Assembly: GCA_002914805.1 (NCBI GenBank)
Contig: JXTB01000001.1
Span: 1,726,791-1,790,790, forward strand
Length of the DNA: 64,000 bases
Origin: Parasponia andersonii
Lineage: Eukaryota; Streptophyta; Magnoliopsida; Rosales; Cannabaceae
Direction of reading: 5' to 3'
Shown: positions 1 through 11,257 of the stretch, one piece after another
Layout of the letters: each line of letters begins with the position of its first letter
Numbering within the stretch: position 1 is the first letter of the stretch
The notes under the pieces: generated by a model
What the model was told of the DNA's origin: nothing
Database searches by the model: none
Seen by the model: only the letters and a program-made list of their open reading frames with translations
Translations under genes and position numbers: made by a program

Positions 1-2389
1 GTACTAAGCTAGCTTAGATTAGGCTTAATCGCGTAATGTCGTTTTTGTGCATTGTAATAATTGAGTGCTAATACTATGTTTGCATTATTAATTGGAGTTT
101 AATTGACTTATTTTTATGTTTAATGATTGGTTATGGGGCTAGGTTCCACCAAATTACAATAAGGTTGGCCATATGGGATCATAAGTCAAAGTATGACTAG
201 TTTTAACTTTCTAAGCTAGGATTCACCAACTTTGGCTACACTTGGCTGTATAGGAGTGACCAGTAATATGATGACTATGCTAAGGATGTTTTAGAGCTGG
301 ACACATGGAAAGTAATGTACAAAATACTCAAAATACCCCTTAGAATTTAAGTTATGCCATTTCTTAGTCATTAAGTATCACTTTTAGATCAAATCTGGTC
401 ATTTTCTTCTCCTTTCTCTCCATCCACGACCTGAAACTCTCCAATACTTTTTTTTGACTTCTTTGAACTTCCCTCAAACATTCCAAGAGTTTCCAAGTGG
501 TAGAACTCAAATTGGAGCCCTAGAAAGCATGATAGACCAAAACTAGTCAAGGTAATTCTACTAGTTCTTCTTCCTATGCCTTTTTCTTTAATTTCAATTC
601 TCCACTTGCTACCACTTAAAAAATGGTTCCTTCAGATCCTCTTGAGTTCTAAAATCTAATTCTAAGCCTTAAGAATCAGTTTGGTAGAGGTAGAAGACAA
701 GAGCTCCAACAAAAGCTCAAACTAGTCAAGGTAAGGTATATGTGGGAGTTTGAATTTGTAGTGAAATTATTTTGTTTAAGCTCTTAAACCAAAGCTATTA
801 TTTGATAAATAATAGTCATAGGAACCCTTATATATCGCTGAAAACATAAAATTTAGGTGGAGGATTAAAGTTAAACCTAAGGCCCCAAAGTTTGCTATTT
901 ATTGATTTAAGTGTTTTCATGTGTGGTAGATTAAGTTTTCCGTATTTGTAATCTAATTTCTTAAACTTATAGTATATATTTCATTGGTTCTATTATTTAT
1001 TACACTCATTTGATGGCTGGTTGTGATGGCACACAAGTGTAAAAGTCATTTAAACTTTGTGTAAATTGAAAGGAATTCAAGTCCACTTAGGTTGTTCTAA
1101 GTGATCCTCTTTGATGTGTATATGTGGGAATTGGATTGTTAATTGTTATTGCAGGTTGTGCTAATGAACTAGCATTCATATTTTAATAATTTTGAACAGT
1201 TTTTCAATGCTAGTTATTGACTGTCAAGTACCTTAAGAGATTTATATGCTTCCGAGTCATTTTAAGAACAAGTTTTCTAATTTAGTGAAAGTTGTTATTT
1301 CGGTCCTGTTCAAGTATCTTAATGCATTCTTTTTGTAAAATGTGCATCTTGAATAATAGTAATTTATGACATGTGATTAGCACACCAATCTCTAGAGGAT
1401 ATTGGCTCTTTCCACTATCAATTCCTATTCAAGATATGAGGTAAGTAAAGACTTACAATTGCGTCACAAGAACTATATGGAAGATGTTATTATGTGAAAC
1501 TTACTTATTCTAGAATGTTTGAAATGGTATATGCATGGCATGTCTTGCATGCAAATTGAGAATTTTATTACAAGAGTATTTGAAAGTGAGTACCATTGTA
1601 CCAATTTTTTAGGATAAGTTTTAATTGCAATTGCTAGTCTATCAGAGTTGGGTAGATAAGTCTGTTGATGCAAACAATTCTGTTGAAGTGGAACTTGCGG
1701 ATCTTATGATATGTCTCATTGATGCGGAACAATATTAGCACGGTGTGGGATGCCCGTTTGATGAGGGAATAAGTTTTCAAAATCCTTACACGACGGTCAA
1801 ACCTTATTTTTACTCTTGGCCAGAGTTTCCGCCCAGTGTTATCATGACCTATCGACGTACAGGACAAACAATGTGCTAAGGAGCCCAACTAAGAATAATT
1901 TTTAAGGAAAATACATGGACTCAAATGTTTAAGAAAGAAAAGGGTATAATAAGAACTTTATGAGACTTTTAAGCATCTATAAGCATGTATAGTTTTTACT
2001 TACTGAGCTTTAACTCATTTTAGTCTTGTGATGCAGATGAGTAGGCACGTTTTGGTGTTAACTAGTTGGTTGCCTTGCTTGTCTTTTGTCACCATGATCA
2101 TATAGATGTAGACGAGCTTGATCTGTAGGCAACAATTTTGTTTTGAGATATTTTGGTGTAATGTAAATACTATTGCTAATGGCAAAATAGATTGGTGAAA
2201 ACCTCTTTTGATTGTACATTTTGTAAAGACACTTTTAACAAGAAATGACATGCAGTTGCTTTTGTTTAAAGGTTTTAGAAAGTTCTAAATTGCCCACTTT
2301 TTTAATAAAATGAAAGATATGGTAGAACAAAGGATAATACTTCATAGTTTGACTGTATATAACAATATGGTTAAACTAGGGGGTGTGAA
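1..2389 (+). repeat. L-A: truncated copy of a ~3 kb LTR-like unit
   Basis: This stretch is the direct-orientation copy of a unit seen twice more: inverted at 7866-10844, and split at 14243-15633 plus 22691-24248. Long shared runs include the block around 5-30 (its inverse is near 10290-10318) and the end near 2370-2389, which reads 'ggttaaactagggggtgt'. About 590 bp of the left end lie outside the window. It has no credible sense reading frame. It resembles the long LTRs of Tekay/Del chromoviruses, but no primer-binding site follows it; T1 LTR sequence begins directly after. I infer a solo LTR inserted in the T1 5' LTR, or a non-autonomous element of its own. Confidence 0.7.
1634..1888 (-). 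other. 84-codon open frame antisense to L-A
   Basis: An 84-residue open frame lies on the strand opposite the presumed LTR sense strand. A frame of exactly the same length sits at the matching place in L-B (8299-8553), with shared segments such as LWPRVKIRF and ASHTVLIL. In L-C (about 23500-23770, minus strand) the matching frame is broken by a stop after a related LWLRVK segment. No domain is recognised. Two long-lived copies could be chance in young repeats, so translation is not claimed. Confidence 0.25.
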
Positions 2390-2886
2390 ATTTATAACTT
2401 GGCATTTCATTTCACAATGTATGGTTTTATTAAATTGAACTTGGAAATGTATTTCAATTGAGTAGAGCTTAAACGTATGTTTTTCAAAAGATCTAAAAGA
2501 GAAGATGTTTTGATTTAAATAAATACAAAACTCAAGGGGTTCTGCAAAAAAGACCTAAACTATCTAAGGAGAGCTTAAGATTTAAGTGGTATGTATGTGA
2601 CACCTCTCCTCACCTGGGAGCCCTTTATGGTTGTGCATTATTTAAATCACCCAAAGAAAAAATTTATAAACAAATTTAAATAAAGTTTATTTAAACCTCG
2701 AAAAGCATTTTACTTGTTTTCAAAATTATTAAATTATGTAAATAGTTAGTTATAAATAAAACTCTCTTAAAAAGAAATAAAAATAAAAATATTATCATGA
2801 ATTTTCAGCAGCTAATTTTTTTTCTTTTTTAAATAAGTAAGCTAAAAATGTAAGTAGTTAATAGTCCAAAAAGTCAGCTCGTTACA
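2390..2886 (+). repeat. T1 5' LTR, 3'-terminal part
   Basis: The first ~305 bp match 13938-14242 in direct orientation; for example 'catttcacaatg' and 'gagagctt' followed by a near-identical GAGCCCTTTAT box. The segment ends with TTACA directly before a primer-binding site, as expected for an LTR end. Its left boundary coincides exactly with the end of L-A, which fits L-A having inserted inside this LTR. The rest of the 5' LTR is expected outside the window. Confidence 0.65.
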
Positions 2887-2900
2887 GTTGATATTAGAGC
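2887..2900 (+). promoter_or_regulatory. T1 primer-binding site (tRNA-iMet type)
   Basis: The sequence gttgatattagagc closely follows the usual plant site complementary to the initiator methionine tRNA (TGGTATCAGAGC), with two or three changes. It sits immediately after the LTR end TTACA. It would prime minus-strand DNA synthesis; the changes suggest age. Confidence 0.65.
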
Positions 2901-3013
2901 AAGTATCCTGCCATCCTTTCTCGCATTCCTCAGCAATGTTTCAGATAACTCAAGTAAGTAGAATTTTTGCTTTATCATATTATTTAACTTTAAGAAAATA
3001 TTATGTAGTAGTA

Positions 3014-3866
3014 ATGGACGCCCCGATTATTGACATTCTGATGGACTGAGAGATTACCCAACCTCAACTTTTTAGAGCCGTACTAGTGGCTTCGTTTAGA
3101 GAAGGACGACCACTATACTACCTTGGAGAATCTATACCCCGAAGCGTTAGGGAATTGGTTTTATGAAATGGAACAACTTTTACAAGTATATCGTATCCAG
3201 GAGTACAAATGGGCCACTCTTGCAGTCCTGCAACTGCGAAATAATGCTCGAGCATGTTGTCGAGCATCTGGACACATCATAGGCAATATAAGTTGGAAAA
3301 TGTTCTGCAGATTAATCATAGCACAATTTCATAAATAGAACACTATAACAATCTAATAGAGATCCCGGCAGCAAAAAACCAATTACAAGAACGAGCTTTT
3401 GACTTTGTGAGAAACAGATGGAAATCCTAGCCAGGCGAATCTATGGAAGAATATAACATCCATTTTTTAAGGAAGTAGTTCACTTATTTTCTCCAAGATA
3501 GCCTAATAGTATTCTGCTTATGACATATTGGAATGGAATCCTGAGTCATATTTGAAGACGCATGCTGAACCCACTTATTGATTTGAATCTTGAAAGCATT
3601 AGTTTAGAGATAATTCATGTGAAAGAGGAATATCAAAGGGAAATAGAACAGAGTATGGCTAAAGGATCAGCTCATAGGAACACCACAAGAATACCTTTCC
3701 AATAAGGAGTCCCAAAAAAAGAGCAAAAGAGGATATAACCGCAAATAGATACGGAGAAGGCCATGCCCACCAGACAAGGATACACCAATAACAATAAGAA
3801 AGACTCCGAAAAGGATCCAGAGGAAAACCTTAGTGAACCTTCAAATACTAATATGAGAGATTAAGC
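3014..3866 (+). pseudogene. gag-like remnant A in T1
   Basis: The translated pieces look like a Ty3 gag core. The segment at 3123-3338 has the usual pattern of a W-x6-LL block, then LQLRNNARA, then an ISW-x-F-x10-F ending. A second piece near 3560-3866 includes a basic/acidic tail. Several frameshifts and stops separate them. It differs clearly in wording from the gag at 4037-5280, so T1 carries two unlike gag domains in tandem. It could be a fragment of another Ty3 lineage inserted or captured here. The ~150 bp that follow (3867-4036) are AT-rich, with a small inverted repeat around ataattgta/tacaattat. Confidence 0.5.
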
Positions 3867-4036
3867 ATAGAGTAGACTAGAAATGTTTGTATAATTGTAT
3901 CTTGTATTTTAATTAATGAAATAATACAATTATGAAGCATTGTATGTCTTATCACTTAATTTATCCCTTTTTTGCATAATCAAAGTTGAGATAACTAATA
4001 ATAACCTGAATTAATAGGAGTTAACTAAAAACAAAA

Positions 4037-5280
4037 ATGACAAAAAGGAGGGGAACACCACGAGTTAATCCAGTAAATGCAACCAAAATACCTGACCTAA
4101 GTGATCTTGTAGCTAACTTGAAACAAAGACTCCAAGCTTAAGAAGAGGAGATGAGAAATCTTCATGAGCAGCTAAGACAACAATACCAAGAGAATGTTAA
4201 ACCTTAAGTAGACGATGAAGAACCATTGCCTCAAGAGGAAAAACCAATACTATAACTGAAACTTATAATACTTGATCGACGTGTGGAACACCAAGAAATA
4301 ATTTATGAACACTTTAGAATGATGCTTTCTATTGAGTTTGAAGGATCGGCGGATCCTTTGTTGGCCAAGGAATGGTTTTTGTCAATCTAAACTATTTTAG
4401 ATTTTAGAAGCCTTAATGACCATGAAAAGATGTTATGTGTGTCCTATGTCCTAAAGAAAGATGCCCGATATTGGTGGGAAACAGTCAAAATGAGAAGAAA
4501 TGTCAGAGAAATATCGTGGAATGACTTCATCCATAAATTCAACCAGAAATACTATAATTGTATGGCGATATGGGCCCAACAATATGAATTTATTAACATC
4601 AAATAAGGGAATATGACAGCCATCAAGGCTGTACGAAAGTTCGACCAGCTTGCAAGACTGTGTCCCTATTTGGTACCCACTGAAGAGGAAATGAGTAAGG
4701 AGGATGCTTGAAATGTTTCAACCTAAATTAGTAGTTATCATTGATAGTGGCGACAACCCACTAACTATAGTTGTAGAATGTGTAGAAAGGGCACTCAGAG
4801 TAGAATATCATCTTGCATAAGCTAAGGAAGAACGACAAAAATATTTTGAATCAAAGAAAAACCAATATGGACAAGCTAACTGAATCAGGACAATAACCAA
4901 AGAGGATTTGGGACCCGTCTGGCCATAATAAGAACCAGGAGAATAATAATAACTACCACAATAATTATAGTGGAAGAAGAGAAAGAATAACTTTGGTGGC
5001 CAAAGAAACTAAAAATGAGAGCCTCAATAACAAAAGAAGGCCAAGGTAGATTTTCTGCCATGTCCTAAGTATGAGAACAAACACCCTGGAGAATTTCGCT
5101 TTGGCTCAAACACTTGCTACCTTTGTTGTAAGGAGGGTCATTATGCCAAGAACTACTATAGTAAACAAAATCAGGCTAATCTACCAACTACATTTAAGCT
5201 ACAAGGACCTCAAATTCACAATATGTAGATTAAACTTGCAGGACCCCAGATCGGTCAAGGAAGATTGGAAATACCTCTAG
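4037..5280 (+). pseudogene. T1 gag remnant (Tekay type) with zinc knuckle
   Basis: A start codon at 4037 opens a basic peptide (MTKRRGTPR), followed by a coiled-coil-like Q/E-rich part and a retrotransposon gag domain. Recognisable stretches are KKDARYWWE, ISWNDFIHKFNQKYYN, KFDQLARLCPYLVPTEEE and IDSGDNP. Near 5110-5160 lies a degenerate CCHC knuckle (CYLCCKEGHYAKNYY), whose last cysteine is replaced by tyrosine. In-frame stops at several glutamine or tryptophan positions make it non-functional. Gag would package the element RNA into cytoplasmic particles. The wording is typical of Tekay chromoviruses. Confidence 0.75.
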
Positions 5281-5860
5281 AAACTACTGCCAAAGTTTAC
5301 GCCTTTACAAGGGAAGATGCAAATGTAAGAACCTCTAATATGGTCATAAGTTAGCTGTCTATTGCCACTCAAACTGCATATGTCTTGTTTGATTCTAGTG
5401 CTACGCATTATTTTGTGTCACACATGTTTGCCAAAAAAATAGCTCGGAATAGTGATAGAATGACTACAATTCTAAATATAGCTCTATCTTCAAGAGAAAC
5501 TTTGACAACGAATTATTGGATAAGGTATGTTCTAATAATTATAGCTGCTAGAGAACTGTACGCTGATCTAATCATCCTAGGAATGATTGATTATGATGTC
5601 ATTTTAGGAATGGACTTCTTAGGAAGGAATAATGCTAACATTAAATATCAAAGTCGAAAGAACATGTTTAAACCTCTAGGAGAAGAAAAGTTCACTTATA
5701 ATGGAGATGCTAAAAAGCAACCTCGAATGATGATCTTAGCAATGCAAGCAAGAAAAATGTTGAGGAACAGGTGTCTGCGATATGTAGCTAATATTCTAGA
5801 TAAGAGTAAAGAAGAAAAGGAAAGGCCAAATGATGTAATCATTGGTAAAGAGTACATTGA
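5281..5860 (+). pseudogene. T1 aspartic protease remnant
   Basis: The frame from 5385 begins with LFDSSATHYFVS; the Ty3 retropepsin motif is normally D-S-G-A-T-H, so the catalytic-loop glycine is now serine. Downstream ADLIILGMIDYDVILGMDFL is the second conserved hydrophobic flap/ILG block. The frame then continues without a break into the reverse transcriptase region (EYIDVFPDDL). It would process the Gag-Pol polyprotein. There is no separate start; it belongs to the fused polyprotein. Confidence 0.75.
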
Positions 5861-6660
5861 CGTATTTCCCGATGATCTACTAGGATTACCGCCGAAGCGA
5901 GAAATTTCCTTTGAGATCGAATTACTATCTAGTATTGTCCATATTTCTAAAGTACCTTACAGAATGGCACCTGCTGAGCTTAAGGAGCTATAAACCCAAC
6001 TACAAGAGTTATTAGACAAGGGTTTCATCCAATCAAGCCACTCAACATAGGGTGCACCTATTCTATTTGTGAAGAAGAAGGATGGAACATTCAGAATGTG
6101 TATCAACTATAGAGAATTGAATAAGGTGACCATAAGGGATAATTATCCTTTGCCAAGGATAGATGACTTGTTCGATCAACTAAAAGGAGCTGCAGTTTTT
6201 TCAAAGATTGATTTATGATCGGACTATCATTAACTGAGAATTAAAGAGAGTGATATTTCGAATTCTACTTTTCGAATACGATATGGGTATTATGAGTTCT
6301 TAGTGATGTCTTTTAGGCTAACCAATGCTCCTGTGGCATTTATGGACCTGATGAATATAGTGTTCAAGGAATACTTGGACAAATTTGTCATAGTCTTTAT
6401 CAATGACATCTTGATTTACTCAAGGTGTCAAGAAGAACATGAAAATGCCAAATTCTCCAAGTGAAAATTCTGGCTAGACCGAGTCCATTTCTTAGGACAT
6501 GTGGTTACAAAGGAAAGAGTTGGCATAGATTCTTCCAAGATAGAGGCAGTGGACAATTGGCTAGCACCTAAAACCATGACTGAAGTGAAGAGCTTTTTGG
6601 GATTAGCCAGCTATTACTAAAGATTTGTAGAAAGATTTTCAAAGCTTGTTGCACCCCCCT
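5861..6660 (+). pseudogene. T1 reverse transcriptase remnant
   Basis: Ty3 RT landmarks appear in order: VFPDDLLGLPPKREISFEIEL, then a fingers motif ([20 protein letters not shown]), then VFSKIDL, then the palm motif. The palm reads FINDILIYS where an F/Y-V-D-D core is expected, so the first catalytic aspartate is lost. Between YSRCQEEHE and KFWLDRVHFLGHVV about 20 residues usual in the family are missing. Stops occur at 5991, in IDL*SDYH, and near 6465. The frame is clearly dead. Confidence 0.8.
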
Positions 6661-7330
6661 CATGACCCTTGCATAAAAGGGAAGAAATTTGAATAGACAG
6701 AGAAGTGTGAAGAAAGCTTCCAAATGTTGAAGAATAGACTTACCAGTACACCTATACGTACCATCCCAACAAATGGAGGACAGTTCAACATTTGTAGTGA
6801 AGCTGGGACAAGAAGCAGTACTAATGCAAAATAGAAAGGTCGTGGCATGTGGTTTTCGACAACTAAAAGAATATGAGAAAAACTACCTAACTCATGATCT
6901 AGAACTTGCTGCTGTAATATTCATTCTTAAACTTTGGCGACACTACTTATACGGGGCTTAATGTCAAATTTACACTGACCACAAAAGCTGAAGTACATAT
7001 TCACTCAAAAAGAGTTGAACATGAGGTAGTGTAGATGGCTTGAGTTAGTGAAAGATTATGATTATGAAATCTTGTACCACCCAGGTAAGGCAAATAGGGT
7101 TGCAGATGCACTAAGTAGAAAAATGACTTTAGCTTTGATGTCAATAAAAGCCTTACCTAAGTCCTCACAAGAAGATATAAATAGTATCAATTTAGAGTTA
7201 ATAATAGGTAAATTATCTATATTAACTCTTAAACCAAATATTTTTGAGCACATGAAGGAAACCCAAGAGCTCGATCCTGTCTTAGTATGAATTAAGGAAG
7301 ACATTACAGAAGGAAAATAGACCGAGTTCA
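6661..7330 (+). pseudogene. T1 RNase H remnant and linker
   Basis: Frameshifted pieces contain [28 protein letters not shown] and, after a stop at 6960, YTDHKS and the end block of RNase H followed by [23 protein letters not shown] (7048-7125). The linker to the integrase follows. The acidic residues DLELAAV and TDHK are retained, but the start of the domain (6660-6770) is scrambled. It would degrade the RNA strand in RNA-DNA hybrids during replication. Confidence 0.75.
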
Positions 7331-7865
7331 GTCTCTAGTCTGATAGAATTCTCAACTAAATGTAGATTATGCATACCCAATGATGCTAAAATAAGGAATT
7401 AGATCCTTTATGAGGCACATAATACCCCTTACTCTGTCCATTCTGGTACAACAAAGATGTGTAAGGATTTAAAGAAGCACTTTTGGTGGAATGGAATAAA
7501 AACTGATGTTGCTAGATATGTACAAAGATGCTTGACGTGTCAAAAAGTCAATATTAAACATAAGTGGCCTGCTGGAGAATTGCGACCAATTGAAATTCTA
7601 GAGTGGAAATGAGAGAAAATTGCTATAGATTTTGTGGCTAAATTACCAAGAATACTAGAAGGATACGATACAATATGAGTGATTATGGGTCGACTAACTA
7701 AATCAACACACTTTCTACCAATGAGAATCACTTACTCATTTGAAAATTTAGCTGAATTATACGTGGCTGAGAAACTCAGACTACATGAAATACAACGAAA
7801 GATCATTTCTGATCATGACAATCGATTCACCTCCACTTTTTGGAGAAAAGTCCAACAAGCTTTAG
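7331..7865 (+). pseudogene. T1 integrase, 5' part, cut by L-B
   Basis: An HHCC zinc-binding region is readable (EAHNTPYSVHSGTTKM ... CLTCQKVN), followed by the catalytic core. In the block IMGRLTKSTHFLPM the usual first catalytic aspartate (V-D-R-L) is glycine. The second is kept in IISDHDNRFTS. The reading stops abruptly at QQALG (7865), where L-B begins, and resumes at 10851. Further in-frame stops (WK*EK, TI*V) show it was already or later inactive. Confidence 0.8.
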
Positions 7866-8298
7866 GTAACACCCCCTAGTTTAACCATATTGTCATATAT
7901 AGTCAAACTATGAAGTATTATTCTTTATTCTACCATATTATTCATTTTGATAAAAAGGTGGGCAATTTTGAACTTTCTAAAACCTTTAAAAAAAAGCAAC
8001 TACATGGTATTTCTTATTAAAAGTGTCTTTACAAATATACAATCAAAAGAGGTTTTCATCAATCTATTTTGCCATCAGCAGTAGTATTTAATTACACCAA
8101 AATATCTTAAAACAAAAATGTCGCCCACAGGTCAAGCTCGTCTATATCTATATGATCATGGCGATAGTTAACACCAAAGTATACCTCCTCATCTGCATCA
8201 CAAGACTAAAATAAGCTAAAGTATCATAAAGTTCCCATTGTATCCTTTTCTTTCTTAAACATTTGAGTCCATGCATTTTCCTTAAAAATTATTCTTAG

Positions 8299-8553
8299 TT
8301 GGGCCACTTAGCACATTGTTTGTCCTGTAAGTCGATAGGCTGTGATAACATTGGGCATAACCTCTGGCCAAGAGTAAAAATAAGATTCAACTGTCGTGTG
8401 AGGTTTTTGAAAACTCCTTCCCTCATCAAAGGGGCATCTCACACCGTGCTAATATTGTCCCGCTTCAATGAGATACATCATAAGATTCGTAAGTCTTGCT
8501 TTAATGAGAGAGTCTGCATCAATAGACTTACCTACGCAGCTCCGACAGACTAG
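8299..8553 (+). other. 84-codon open frame antisense to L-B
   Basis: This open frame is the counterpart of 1634-1888 in L-A: same length, same strand relative to L, and many shared residues (LWPRVKIRF, ASHTVLIL, VCINRL). No known domain is seen. It may simply be an open stretch in a repeat; preservation of length in two diverged copies is the only support for it being more. Confidence 0.25.
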
Positions 8554-10499
8554 CAATTACAATTAAAACTTATCTTATAAAATTGGTACAATGGTACTCG
8601 CTAATACTCTTATAATAAAATTCTCAATTTGCATGCAAGTCGTGCCAAGCACATGTCATTTCATAACTTTTAGGAATAAGTAAGTTTCGAATAATAACAT
8701 CTTCCATATAGTTTTTGTGATACAGTTGTAAGTCTTTACTTACCTCGTGTCCTGAATAGGAATTGATAGTAGAAAGAGTCAATATCCTCTAGAGATTGTT
8801 GTGCTAATCACCTATCATAAATTACTATTATTCAAGATGCACATTTTACAAAAGAATGCATTAAGATACTTGAACAAGACTGAAATAATAACTTTCACCA
8901 AATTAGGAAACTTAATCTTAAAATGATTCAGAAGTATATAAATCACTTAAGGTACTTAGCAGTCAACAACTAGCATTGCAAGGCTGTTCAAAAGTATTAA
9001 AATATGAATGCTAGTTCATTAGCACAAAATGATCCAAAATGATATATAATTTTGTAAAAACTAGTCCATTTGCTCCTAAATGGTGCAATTTCATTTTACA
9101 AACATTTGGATAGAACCTCCCCTATTTTTAGGACATTCTCATATGATTAAAATTATGGTTTTAAACCTACAATAGTAATTAACAATCCAATTCCTACATA
9201 TACACATCAAAGAGGATCATTTAGAACAACCTAAGTACACTTGAACTCTTTTTCGGTTTAAATAAGTTTAAAACTATTTTTACACTTATGTGTCATCACA
9301 AGCAGCCACCATATGAGTGTAATAAACAATAAGATGAATAAATATACACTCCAAGTTTAAAAAATCAGATTACAAATATTGAAATCTTAATCTACTACAC
9401 ATAAAAACACTTAACTCTATAAATAGCAAACTTTGTGGCTTTAGGTCTAACTTTAATCCTCTACCTAAATTTTATATTTCCAGCAATATATATGGGTTCC
9501 TAGGACCATTATTCATCAAATAATAGCTTTGGTTTAACTACTGAAACAAAGAAATTAACTAGAAATTCAAAATCCTTCATAAACCTCACCTTGACTAGTT
9601 TGAGTCTTTACTAGACTTCTTGTCTTCTATCTCCAGCAAACTGATTCCCAAAGCTTAGAAATAAATTTTTGGACTTAATAAGACCCAAAGAAACCATTAT
9701 TTAAGTGGGAACAAGTAGAAAACTAAAATTAAAGGACAAGACCTAGAAAGAATAACTTAGTAGAATTACCTTGACTAGTTTTGGTCTATCTAGCTTTCTA
9801 GGGCTCCAATTTGAGTTCTACCACTTGGAAACTCTTGGAAATATTTTAGGGAAGTTGAGAGAAGTAAAAAAAAGTATTGGAGAGTTTCAGGTCGTGGCTG
9901 GAGAGAAAGGGAAAGCAAATGACCAGATTTGATCCAAAATCAACACTTAATGGCTAAGAAAAATTATAACTTATATTCTAAGGAGTATTTTGGGTATTTT
10001 GCACATTACTTTCCATATGTCTAGCTCTAAAACATCCTAAGCATAGTTACCACATTGCTGGCCACTCCTATACACCCAAGTGTAGCCAAAGTTGGTGAAT
10101 CCTAGCTTAGAAACTGAAAACTAGTCATATTTTGACTTATGATCCCATATGGCCAACCTTATTGTAATTTGGTGGAACCTAGCCCCTTAACCAATCATTA
10201 AACATAAAAAAAAGTCAATTACACTCCAATTAATATTTCAAACATAGTATTAGCACTCAATTATTAGAATGTACAAAATGACATCATGCGGTTAAGCCTA
10301 ATCTAAGCTAGCTTAGTGTAACTAAATACGAATTAATGTCTTGAATGCCACCTCGTGCTTACCTGGAGCTGACAAATAAAATTCTATAAATGAGTTCTAG
10401 AAATTGAATCAATCCTATTTGACATGTTAAATATACAGTGAATTCGGCTCCGAAATGCGTGAAAATTACATTTTACCGAAAATTACTATTTGACAAAGT

Positions 10500-10615
10500 T
10501 ATCAACAAGTACGATCTTAATGCATGTGCACATAGTATTGCTTTCATAATTATATTTTATCAACAAGTACGATCTTAATGCATGTGCACATAGTATTGCT
10601 TTCATAATTATATTC
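10500..10615. repeat. Perfect 58 bp tandem duplication in L-B
   Basis: The segment starting tatcaacaagtacgatc at 10500 is repeated from 10558 with no visible change. The matching part of L-C (about 14490-14540) has a single, diverged copy, so the duplication arose in L-B after it split from L-C. Confidence 0.9.
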
Positions 10616-10850
10616 TTTGTTCTTTTAGCACACCGAGCTTTCTCTCTCTAAGGGTATTGAACTTTTACACTACATTGGGACACTTCGACAATTATTAGTG
10701 TAATAACATATATGTAAATGTACATAACATAATGAATGAGCATGTTACTAAAAAAGCTATATTACTGACTTTTAGATGCCTAATATGCAATTGGAACATG
10801 TTTATTATTGGCTTAGTATGCATATGAGAATCTTGGGCACCACACTTTAG

Positions 10851-11218
10851 GCACAAAGCTAAATTTTTGCATGGCTTTCCATCCTCAAACTGATAGGAAG
10901 TCAAAATGAACCATCCAAACTTTGGAGGATATGCTTAGGGCATGCGTCATAGACTTCAAAAGAGCATGGATTAAGAAACTTCCATTGATAGAGTTCTCCT
11001 ACAATAATAGCTAGCAGACCTCTATCAAGGCAGCACTTTATGAAGCACTTTATGAGAGAAGATGTAGATCCCTAATCGATTGGTTTGAACATGGGGAGAA
11101 ATGTTTAGAAACCACTGATTTCATTGAGGAAACTACTAAAGTTGTACAAAAAATCAGGAAAAAGATGGAAGCTGCTCAGAGTAGACAAATCAATTTAAGG
11201 GTGGAAAATAAGTTATAA
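10851..11218 (+). pseudogene. T1 integrase, 3' part, after L-B
   Basis: The reading resumes at the exact codon where 7865 stopped: a GTKL block, then a region corresponding to HPQTD (FHPQTDRKSK), then [12 protein letters not shown] and [10 protein letters not shown]. The glutamate of the DDE triad, normally in the E-R-x-I-Q-T block, appears lost to a stop/substitution near 10910. The text ends at KMEAAQSRQI (about 11200); the following GPY/F and chromodomain parts present in the related fragment at 35785-36240 are deleted. A polypurine tract follows within 30 bp. Confidence 0.75.
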
Positions 11219-11247
11219 ACAAAGATGAAGATTAGTGAAGTTTTATC

Positions 11248-11257
11248 TTAGGGAGGT
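11248..11257 (+). promoter_or_regulatory. T1 polypurine tract
   Basis: The run ttagggaggt follows 'gatgaagattagtgaagttt', a layout typical of chromovirus 3' ends. It would prime plus-strand DNA synthesis and marks the start of the 3' LTR. Confidence 0.55.

Larger units (their letters stand above)
7866..10844 (-). repeat. L-B: full-length inverted copy of the ~3 kb L unit
   Basis: This is the only L copy whose both ends are visible. In its own sense (minus strand) it begins TGTGGTGCCC and ends GGGGGTGTTA(C). The seven bases ctttagg occur at both borders (7860-7866 and 10845-10851); part of this is the target duplication, the exact split being ambiguous. The interrupted integrase codons rejoin perfectly if L-B and one repeat are removed. 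It lacks coding capacity and internal retroelement sequence, so it is a solo LTR or a non-autonomous element. A direct 58 bp duplication sits at 10500-10615. Confidence 0.8.
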
